This document shows, one piece after another, positions 51,101-63,100 of a DNA stretch of 64,000 nucleotides. Location of the stretch: NCBI GenBank assembly GCA_903813345.2, contig CAIIXF020000005.1:436001-500000 (forward strand), read 5' to 3'. Numbering within the stretch: the stretch's first letter is position 1; the number at the start of each line of letters is the position of its first letter. Origin of the DNA: Owenia fusiformis. Taxonomy: Eukaryota; Annelida; Polychaeta; Sabellida; Oweniidae. A program made the position numbers and the translations under genes. Under the pieces are notes generated by a model. The model was not told the origin of the DNA. It was given only the letters and a program-made list of their open reading frames with translations, and did no database searches.

Positions 51101-54100
51101 ATATCTTATTCGCAGTGTCATGTCTTATTTCCACTGTTATAGCTTATTTCCAGTGTCATATCTTATTTTCAGTATCATAACTTATTTCCAGTGTCATATT
51201 TCCAGTGTCATATTTCCAGTGTCATATCTCATTTCCAGTGTCATTACTTATTTCCAGTGTCATATCTTATTTCCAGTGTCATATCTTATTCGCAGTGTCA
51301 TGTCTTATTTCCACTGTTATAGCTTATTTCCAGTGTCATATCTTATTTTCAGTATCATAACTTATTTCCAGTGTCATATTTCCAGTGTCATATTTCCAGT
51401 GTCATATCTCATTTCCACGGTTATAGCTTATTTCCAGTGTCATAGCTTATTTCCAGTGCCATATCTTATTTCCAGTGTCCCCATGTAAGGAGGGTTGCAG
51501 CATTTGCCAAATATGGTCGCATGGCAGAAGTGCTCACCTATGTTCGGCAGATTCTATCCAATCGGGTGATTGAAATGACAAATTCTGAGAAGAGACAGCT
51601 GAGTAATTTGGCATTACACAGCTTTGTACAACAACTGTGTGCTAAAGGGAAGTCTGACCCAGAATTGTTACAGGCATTTAGGTAATGGAGAAATGTTTAA
51701 AACAATTGAAGCTTTATTCATTGGTGTCTTATACCTTTGGGCTTATTCATTAGGATATTGTCAGACTCACTCAGATGGATTTATTCATTGGGACATATTT
51801 ATTTGAGTTTTGTAATAATTCCACTAGTTCTCCCATTCAAACATATTAGTTGGAAAAAACAAACTTATTACAATGCATTTTGCAAATCAAGAGGAGAGAA
51901 TTCTTTTTTTCATGATATTGTATTTCCAAAATATGCTTTTAGAGAATTTCTCCATGGAAACCATCACTATGATGACAAAACAGCAATCAAATTATTAGCA
52001 GAGCACAGCATGATGGCCCTTATGTTTGAAGTGTCAAAACTGAAGAGTTTAACTGTGGAGACACTTGAGGTACAGTAAAAGAGGGTGCCATATGAACCAA
52101 ACTTGAAAATTGTTCCTCAACTGGGCATGCTGCTCAGACAAAAGTGACAGGGAATCACTGTATGGAAATATCTGATATACATGGCTTTAGATGTTCAATA
52201 AAAACAATTAAAAACATGATTATCAAGTGATAAAAACTGCTTGGTGTTATATAAATAGCTTAGTTATTACTATTGATACTAACTCACTAAAAATTCACAT
52301 TTACTGTGAAACCTGCAACTGTGCTGAGGGTTAACATATTTCAGCCTTTCCAGAATAGCGAAATCAATTATGCTTCTGTTGTGACAATTTGAACAATAGA
52401 TATTACAACAAAATTAGCCTTACTTATTGAACACCTTTGTAAGTTCCTATTGTCTCATTCCATATAGGTGACAGCACTGCTATTGTCTCTTTATCTTAAG
52501 TTGTTATCATATTTTCAAGGTGCTATTGAAGCAAGACAAAGATGGGGTGGGAGATGAACTGCAAGATTTGCTACCACAAGCTTACAACATGTACATGTTT
52601 GCTCAAGTATCAAACAGTAAGTACTAGATATAGTTGTAGTTTGTGTCATGTTTTTCCACTTATAATGGAATTAGAATTGTTCAAGAGTGTAAAATGTTTG
52701 AAAAGGCCACAGTTCTATTTTCGTGAATGCAAAATATGTAAACCGTGTACCTCCAAGGTCACCTCTCTAATCTGAGCCCACTCGATGTGTCCCAATTTAG
52801 TCATCTCCCATAGACTAACTTATCAAAAAACCTTGAAATATGAACACCATAGTTATTCCAAACACCTTTGGCTGGTCCAAATGGTATTAGGACAGGTTTT
52901 ACTGAATATTGGAATAAATTTTATTTTTGCCATAGCTGCTTTCTTGAAGTGTCTATCATCCAGTGATTTGGTACATCTGCTCTCCACCAAGCCTCAACTG
53001 GCAAAACAGTTTATAGAAATACTGCACCAAAGACAGCAACATATGACAAAAGAGGAATTGATGATGGTAAACAGCTAAACATATTAACTACAATTTCAAT
53101 AAATATTAAATAGAAAAACTGTCAGATTTGTTGTTTCTAGTATATTTCTGGACAGTTTTCTAACGTTTGCCTAATAATCATCTGCTCTATTTCAGCTTGT
53201 GACCCTATTTGACCTGTCTCAGCCATTTATGTTGCGATACTTAGGACGTGTTGCTGGTCTACAACGCCAGAGAAAAACTAGTACAAGCTCTTTCTCTTCC
53301 CAGAGTTCAATGGCAAGCTTTGATTTGGAGGTGAAAATGTGTTAATAATTAATTCACAATTGTATTTCTAATATATAGGGTGTCCAAAAAATAACAGGAC
53401 TGGTATTGCCTTTTTTACCTCTGGGACACCCAGTATATCTGGTTTTATGGCATATGCTCTTCATCAATTTAACATTTTCAAGTAGGAATGTAAATTGATT
53501 GCTTTGTATCTAAATAACTTATTTGTACAGAGGGCATCATACATGTATTTTGAAATGAGGCTTTTATCCCATGACTCTGTTATTTCTGAGTTTGTCGCAT
53601 ACTTTTATGACAATTCTCAAATTGTTGTAGGTTTATAGTACAGAGAGCTCTGACCTCCATGAACTCGTCAACTTCTTTGTCTCATCCATTATCCTTCTGT
53701 CTAACAAGAGAGCAGGCAACACATTTGATACGACCTTCCTCACAGGGGACGTTTGCAAAAAACTTGATGATCAAACTGCAGAATCAAACCCTGGAAGGAG
53801 ATTGGCAAGTCGAGTTTGTTATTTAGCATGTGGACAACACCATACTGCATTAGTTAGAGATGGGGACTTGTTTATTTGGGGAAGGACTGCCAATGGGAGG
53901 TGAGTAGGTGTACCGGTGTTGACAGCATCAACGAAACGTTTTTTATTTGTTCATTTTAAACAAACTAAATAATAGATTCATGCAAATGTACATTTATCGT
54001 CGGAAAATATCGAAACCATTTTAGTAAATGTTGAGCAAAGTTTTTTGATTGTTATAACTTTGTTTGTCTATAGGCACTCAGCCTAGCGCGCTACTCAACT

Positions 54101-57100
54101 TTGTGGCGTGATTTTGTTCTCTTTATGTGTCTTGTGATCCCATATATTTTTACATAATATATGATACTTAGTAAAACAGACTTAAATGATGCATGCAAAG
54201 ACATTTATTATGCATATTAAATGCAATTAAAGTCAAATGAATATATTGTACTTCCAGGCTGGGTCTAGGGGACATTGGGCGGGAATCGTACCATATTCCA
54301 CCAAGCCCAATGTTAATGTTCAGGTCTCTACGTATACAAGTGACAGCCGTCTCATGTGGTGTCGAACACACATTGGCACTTACGGAACAAGGGGTAAGTT
54401 CATTCTTGGTAATTTATAGCTCATTCTTTGTCCTTCATTGAGCACATGCTGGTGAGGTAGGTAGTTGAGGGGGGGAGGGGCAAGAGAGATGCTGTAAAAT
54501 TGCTAAGGTCCTACACCCCAAATTCACACTCTAAACTCATGGTACCATACAGTACTGTTTGAGTCTGGCGCCGTACACTGTTCTTGGTATGGTACAGTAC
54601 CGTTTAAGTCTATTGTACCGATGGTACCTTATTTCACTGTACCGTACAGTGCTGTAACCAAAACTGTACTGTACAGTACTGTTGCAGATTGGCTGTGTAT
54701 ATTTGAAGCCATAAATATGACACCCCCTACCCAACATACTACATATACACAATACATATACATGTAACTACTGAAATGAAGGTACACATTTTGTTGTCTC
54801 CTTGTGTCTAGCATAGGTTTATAATTAGAGGTTATGTCACTATCGTGGCATATATGCCCGAGGTCTCAGTGATATATGGCCCGACCTTGGGAGGGACATT
54901 GATCTCTGAGAACCGAGGGCGTATGTGCCACGATAGTGACATAAACGATTTATAACATACCTATGATGATGTAGACTTGTCAGAGAGTACCGTTTTCTTA
55001 TAGAATTGACAAACAAATGGTTTGAAAATGATTGAAATGAGTTTAGAAAAATTGCTCGCGCAGTTTTATCTTCGATTGATTGGTTATGACGTCAGCGCCT
55101 TGACCAATCAGAAAGTTAGCGGGCGCGGGCTTTTCAAAACTTATATTGGCCCGCTGTCTTGTGTACACTTTGCACTATACATCATCATAGGTATGTTATA
55201 ATACATTATTCTAAATATACTGAATGTTATGCATGAAATTGTCTAACTCTCATTTTAAAATTCCCATAAAATTGGAGTTATACGTAAACCTAAATTGAAT
55301 TAAGAACTCATGTCTTGAATAATCATAACAATTATTGGTTAGAATATGATAAAATAAACCAAAACTATCCATTCATAGGTCTATGGATGGGGAAGTAGTA
55401 AATTCGGCCAGGTTGGAGTGGGCTCATTGTATACCCAAACCAGACCTCAGCTCATAGAGGAACTTATGAACAATCTCTGTGTACAAGTCGTGTGTGGTGC
55501 TTACCATTCCCTTGCCCTCACAGATGATGGCAGGTATGTATGTTTGAACCAATGTATTATATCTGGAGGGAATATACTTATGAACAATCTCTGTGTACAA
55601 GTCGTGTGTGGTGCTTACCATTCCCTTGCCCTCACAGATGATGGCAGGTATGTATGTTTGAACCAATGTATTATATCTAGAGGGAATATACTTATGAACA
55701 ATCTCTGTGTACAAGTCATGTGTGTGGTGCTTACCATTCCCTTGCCCTCACAGATGATGGCAGGTATGTATGTTTGAAACAATGTATTATATCTGGAGTG
55801 AATATACTTATGAACAATCTCTGTGTACAAGTTGTGTGTGGAGCTTACCATTCCCTTGCCCTCACAGATGATGGCAGGTATGTATGTTTGAACCAATGTA
55901 TTATATCTGGAGGGAATATACTTATGAACAATCTCTGTGTACAAGTCGTGTGTGGTGCTTAGCATTCCCTTGCCCTCACAGATGATGGCAGGTATGTATG
56001 TTTGAACCAATGTATTATATCTGGAGGGAATATACTTATGAACAATCTCTGTGTACAAGTCGTGTGTGGTGCTTACCATTCCCTTGCCCTCACAGATGAT
56101 GGCAGGTATGTATGTTTGAACCAATGTATTATATCTAGGGTGAATATACTTATGAACAATCTTTGTGTACAAGTTGTGTGTGGTGCTTACCATTCCCTTG
56201 CCCTCACAGATGATGGCAGGTATGTATGTTTGAACCAATGTATTATATCTGGAGGGAATATACTTATGAACAATCTCTGTGTACAAGTTGTGTGTGGAGC
56301 TTACCATTCCCTTGCCCTCACAGATGATGGCAGGTATGTATGTTTGAACCAATGTATTATATCTAGGGTGAATATACTTATGAACAATCTTTGTGTACAA
56401 GTTATGTGTGGTGCTTACCATTCCCTTGCCCTCACGGATGATGGCAGGTATGTATGTTTGAACCAATGTATTATATCTGGAAGGAATATACTTATGAACA
56501 ATCTCTGTGTACAAGTCGTGTGTGGTGCTTACCATTCCCATGCCCTCACAGATGATGGCAGGTATGTATGTTTGAACCAATGTATTATATCTGGAGGGAA
56601 TATACTTATGAACAATCTTTGTGTACAAGTTGTGTGTGGTGCTTACCATTCCCTTGCCCTCACAGATGATGGCAGGTATGTATGTTTGAACCAATGTATT
56701 ATATCTGGAGGGAATATACTTATGAATAATCTCTATGTACAAGTCGTGTGTGGTGTTTACCATTCCCTTGCCCTCACAGATGATGGCAGGTATGTATGTT
56801 TGAACCAATGTATTATATCTGGAGTGAATATACTTATGAACAATCTCTGTGTACAAGTCGTGTGTGGTGCTTACCATTCCCTTGCCCTCACAGATGATGG
56901 CAGGTATTTATGTTTGAAACAATGTATTATATCTGGAGGGAATATACTTATGAACAATCTTTGTGTACAAGTTGTGTGTGGTGCTTACCATTCCCTTGCC
57001 CTCACAGATGATGGCAGGTATGTATGTTTGAACCAATGTATTATATCTGGAGTGAATATACTTATGAACAATCTCTGTGTACAAGTCGTGTGTGGTGCTT

Positions 57101-60100
57101 ACCATTCCCATGCCCTCACAGATGATGGCAGGTATGTATGTTTGAACCAATGTATTATATCTAGGGTGAATATACTTATGAACAATCTTTGTGTACAAGT
57201 TGTGTGTGGTGCTTACCATTCCCTTGCCCTCACAGATGATGGCAGGTATGTATGTTTGAACCAATGTATTATATCTGGAGGGAATATACTTATGAATAAT
57301 CTCTATGTACAAGTCGTGTGTGGTGTTTACCATTCCCTTGCCCTCACAGATGATGGCAGGTATGTATGTTTGAACCAATGTATTATATCTAGGGTGAATA
57401 TACTTATGAACAATCTCTGTGTACAAGTTGTGTGTGGAGCTTACCATTCCCTTGCCCTCACAGATGATGGCAGGTATTTATGTTTGAAACAATGTATTAT
57501 ATCTGGAGGGAATATACTTATGAACAATCTCTGTGTACAAGTCGTGTGTGGTGCTTAGCATTCCCTTGCCCGCACAGATGATGGCAGGTATGTATGTTTG
57601 AAACAATGTATTATATCTGGAGTGAATATACTTATGAACAATCTCTGTGTACAAGTCGTGTGTGGTGCTTAGCATTCCCTTGCCCTCACAGATGATGGCA
57701 GGTATTTATGTTTGAACCAATGTATTATATCTGGAGGGAATATACTTATGAACAATCTCTGTGTACAAGTTGTGTGTGGTGCTTACCATTCCCTTGCCCT
57801 CACAGATGATGGCAGGTATGTATGTTTGAACCAATGTATTATATCTGGAGGGAATATACTTATGAACAATCTCTGTGTACAAGTCGTGTGTGGTGCTTAC
57901 CATTCCCTTGCCCTCACAGATGATGGCAGGTATGTATGTTTGAACCAATGTATTATATCTGGAGTGAATATACTTATGAACAATCTCTGTGTACAAGTTG
58001 TGTGTGGAGCTTACCATTCCCTTGCCCTCACAGATGATGGCAGGTATTTATGTTTGAAACAATGTATTATATCTGGAGGGAATATACTTATGAACAATCT
58101 CTGTGTACAAGTCGTGTGTGGTGCTTACCATTCCCTTGCCCTCATGGATGATGGCAGGTATGTATGTTTGAAACAATGTATTATATCTGGAGTGAATATA
58201 CTTATGAACAATCTCTGTGTACAAGTCATGTGTGGTGCTTACCATTCCCTTGCCCTCACAGATGATGGCAGGTATGTATGTTTGAAACAATGTATTATAT
58301 CTGGAGGGAATATACTTATGAACAATCTTTGTGTACAAGTCGTGTGTGGTGCTTACCATTCCCTTGCCCTCATGGATGATGGCAGGTATGTATGTTTGAA
58401 ACAATGTATTATATCTGGAGTGAATATACTTATGAACAATCTCTGTGTACAAGTCGTGTGTGGTGCTTACCATTCCCTTGCCCTCACAGATGATGGCAGG
58501 TATTTATGTTTGAACCAATGTATTATATCTGGAGTGAATATACTTATGAACAATCTCTGTGTACAAGTCGTGTGTGGTGCTTACCATTCCCTTGCCCTCA
58601 CAGATGATGGCAGGTATGTATGTTTGAAACAATGTATTATATCTGGAGGGAATATACTTATGAACAATCTCTGTGTACAAGTCGTGTGTGGTGCTTACCA
58701 TTCCCTTGCCCTCACAGATGATGGCAGGTATGTATGTTTGAACCAATGTATTATATCTGGAGGGAATATACTTATGAACAATCTTTGTGTACAAGTTGTG
58801 TGTGGTGCTTACCATTCCCTTGCCCTCACAGATGATGGCAGGTATGTATGTTTGAAACAATGTATTATATCTGGAGTGAATATACTTATGAACAATCTCT
58901 GTGTACAAGTCGTGTGTGGTGCTTACCATTCCCTTGCCCTCACAGATGATGGCAGGTATGTATGTTTGAACCAATGTATTATATCTGGAGTGAATATACT
59001 TATGAACAATCTCTGTGTACAAGTCGTGTGTGGTGCTTACCATTCCCTTGCCCTCACAGATGATTGCAGGTATGTATGTTTGAACCAATGTATTATATCT
59101 GGAGGGAATATACTTATGAACAATCTCTGTGTACAAGTTGTGTGTGGAGCTTACCATTCCCTTGCCCTCACAGATGATGGCAGGTATGTATGTTTGAACC
59201 AATGTATTATATCTGGGGTGAATATACTTATGAACTATTACTTATGAAGTATTATATCTGGAGTAAATATTCCAATTTTGTTTTAAGAATTATTCGTAGT
59301 TAAGTTTATTTTTGTTTACAAATAATTACAGTAAAGCACTTTCTCTCAGAATGTATTATCTCCCATTGACATTAAAGAAACCTTGAAATGTGAATACTCG
59401 CTGATCTAAACACTTTTCGCTGGTCCTCGTGGTATTCAAATTGTTTTACTATACATTGTAAATGTCCACTTTAAATGGATTGCACTACTGCAAAACATAA
59501 TCACAAAATGATCAGAATTGTTGTGAAAAAACATAAAAACGTAAAATTCTGTTAATCTCTCTGACAGTTTACGCCTGAAAAATACTAATAAACCATTTTA
59601 TATCATTACATTTTGTAGTGTGTATAGTTGGGGCTGGGGGATATATGGCCAACTGGGTCATGGGAATGCTGAAGATGCCCACAGACCCCTTGTAGTGAAA
59701 GCATTGCAACATTTAGATATCACCACACTAGCAGCAGGCTACAGCCACAGCTTGGCGCTTACAGCTAAGGTAAGGGGTCTTTCAGGCACATGTTCACTGG
59801 TCTGTATCAAGCAAATTTAACGGCCATAACTTTGCATCTAAGATGGCGAGGATGGTAATTGTTGGTTTCAATATTTTAAGATTTCATTGAAGTAAACTAC
59901 ATGTACTTCCAATTGAAGTAATGCTTTGATATTTGAACCAAATCAGGCTTAATAACATTGGAACTATGGAATATGATAATTTATTCATATATTGTGGGTG
60001 GGCGCCACAGATTAACGATATCTTCCACCACTTAAAGGGAAGGCAAGTGGAAATGTATGATACTGTAACGGTCATGTTAGCTTTCAATATGCGGTGAATG

Positions 60101-63100
60101 GAATCTAAGCTATCCATTGTAAACTCTCATAACGTTACCTCATCACCGCATATCAGTTATCTTGTCATCTGTAAAACCAAAATCCCAGTTACCTTCCCTA
60201 ATAAGCGGTGGTGGAAGATATCATTGAACTGGTGCCTAATCCTATGCATGGAATATGAACAAATGATCATACTCCAGAGTTTCCATGTCATATAAGCCTA
60301 ATATAGTTCAAATATCAAAGCATTACATCACTATAAAGTGGGTTAATTTGATGAAAATTAAAAATATAGAGATTGACACTTACCATCCACCATCTTAGAT
60401 GTGAAGGTTACAGCCATTATCTTCGCTTGATACTGACCAATGATAACATTTACAGAGCTTGCATCTTGATTCATTTGAAACACATCATGATTTGGAACAA
60501 CCTATTTTTATTCTTGTCATATTTTTTAGTAAAAACTACAAAAATAATTTCCAAATTCTGCGAGCAGTTCTGCTAAATTGTTTGTTCTTATTATTACTCT
60601 AGTATTCATCATACTACAAACTACAATATGTAAGTATATCACTGTTATGTCAAATTGTAGTTTATGAGATTATTCTAGGCTTGAAAATTACATAACATTA
60701 ACAATATCAACTAAAAAGCTGGGGCTATAGTGCCTCAATCCCTAAACTAAAACAATACGATACAATACAGAATAATGCTTATTTTAACTGTTATAACACT
60801 TTCCTAGCATTTTCCCCAAGCATTTTTCCCTAACATTTGTTGGTATCCTCTCAAAACATTGATAGTGTCAGATGAACTTTTTCAAAAGTTAGATCACTTG
60901 ACCTTTTCCATTAAGTACAGGTATTATATGCTGTATACAATAAGGAAATACCCTAAGGTTATACATATTTGTCTAGAACACATTTTTCTATTTTTTTAAT
61001 GCTTCGTACCATTTAACACAATTTTAATTTAGAAGACAATTTTTGCAATTGAAACTGATGAAATTTTAGACATATGTAAATTCATATATCAAAATATTAA
61101 TAATGACATACTTAAGCTAACATATTGAAGAACATTTCATTTTATCGGTTTCCACACAAGTACAAACATGTATTATAATTGTGTAAATATACAGTATAAA
61201 ACATATTTGATAACCCCTAAGGAATATTTATATTTTGAATCTAGAAAAATGCATGTATTCAGCCAGGGCATGTTGAGGGTAAACGGACCTTTGCCATGTT
61301 AAAAATTGACCCATATAACTATAAATTGGGCCATGGTGCATTTGTTGCATCATCTATTGAACATATTGCTGTATATTGGCTAATTCATATAAGAAGTACA
61401 TATTTTAATATCTACAGTAGCCTTAGTAAAGTCTTATCTGAACACCACAACACAACTAGCCAAAAGTATTCATATTGGTAAGTGTTCACATTTCAAGGTA
61501 TTTTAACACCAATGTCTATTACATTGCAAATTCAAAAATGGGACTGAAAAGGTGTTCAGGTTAGAGAGGTGTTCATATACAGGTTTTATTGAACGGAATG
61601 GGTCAGAGTAATGATGGTATTTTAACCTAGAATAATGATGGTATTTTAACCCATAATAGTGATGGTATTTTAACCAAGAATAATGATGGTATTTTAACCC
61701 AGAATAATAATGGTATTTTAACCCAGAATAATGATGGTATTTTAACCTTCAGGGAGAGATTTGGAGCTTTGGCTGTGGTATGTTTGGGCAACTAGGCCTT
61801 GGATCAACAGCCAAGGAGACTCTTCCTCAACAGATTACAGCACTCCCAGAAGCTGTGCGTCTGATATCTACTAAGTACTTCCACAATGTAAGTGTGCTCC
61901 TGGCCATTCAAAGTACTTCCACAATGTAAGTGTTCTCCTGGCCATTCAAAGTACTTCCACAATGTAAGTGTGCTCTTGACCATTCAAAGTACTTCCACAA
62001 TGTAAGTGTGCTCTTGACCATTCAAAGTACTTCCACAATGTAAGTGTGTTCTTGGTCATTCAAAGTACTTCCACAATGTATAAGTGTGCTCTTGGCCATT
62101 CAACGTACTTCCACAATGTAAGTGTGCTCATGGCCATTCAAAGTACTTCCACAATGTAAGCATGCTCTTGGCCATTCAAAGTACTTCAACAATGTAAGTG
62201 TGCTCTTGACCATTCAAAATACTTCCACAATGTAAGTGTGCTCATGGCCATTCAAAGTACTTCCAAAATGTAAGTGTGCTCTTGGCCATTCAAAGTACTT
62301 CCACAATATAAGTGTGTTCTTGGTCATTCAAAGTACTTCAACAATGTAAGTGTGCTCTTGGCCATTCAAAGTACTTCCAAAATGTAAGTGTGCTCTTGGC
62401 CATTCAAAGTACTTCCACAATGTAAGTGTGCTCTTGGCCATTCAAAGTACTTCAACAATGTAAGTGTGCTCTTGACCATTCAAAGTACTTCCACAATGTA
62501 AGTGTGATCTTGGTCATTCAAAGTACTTCCACAATGTATAAGTGTGCTCTTGGCCATTCAAAGTACTTCCAAAATGTAAGTGTGCTCTTGGCCATTCAAA
62601 GTACTTCCACAATGTAAGTGTCAGTTCTTGGCCATTCAAAGTACTTCAACAATGTAAGTGTGCTCTTGGCCATTCAAAGTACTTCAACAATGTAAGTGTG
62701 CTCTTGGCCATTCAAAGTACTTCCACAATGTAAGTGTACTCTTTGCCATTCAAAGTACTTCAACAATGTAAGTGTGCTCTTGGCCATTCAAAGTACTTCC
62801 ACAATGTAAGCGTGCTCTTGGCCATTCAAAGTACTTCCACAATGTAAGTGTACTCTTTGCCATTAAAAGTACTTCCACAATGTAAGTGTACTCTTGACCA
62901 TGTACATATTTATGACTAATGTTCTCAAAGGCAAAGTACATACATCTAATATATAAAATATTTTATCTAGCTTTGAATATGATATTTTTTGCTTTCTGAT
63001 ACAAACTTCATGAATTTTTCTCCTGCAGTATTTGTCCAAAAGGATATGGTTTGTAATTTGTGGGTTAATTTCCATCATGGATATTTTGTCATGATTAGCA

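Noticed and set aside
50754-51488. 244-codon frame rich in YLISSVISYSQCH
   Set aside because: Pure translation of a 19 bp minisatellite in an intron.
55615-59247. Long open frames on both strands (up to 518 and 420 codons) over the 114 bp array
   Set aside because: They arise because the unit is a multiple of three and lacks stops in those frames. The plus frame is exon 16 repeated with intron; the minus frame has no independent support.
61873-62900. Regular array resembling a CRISPR locus
   Set aside because: No unique spacers: the whole 38 bp unit repeats and copies an exon-intron border in an animal gene.
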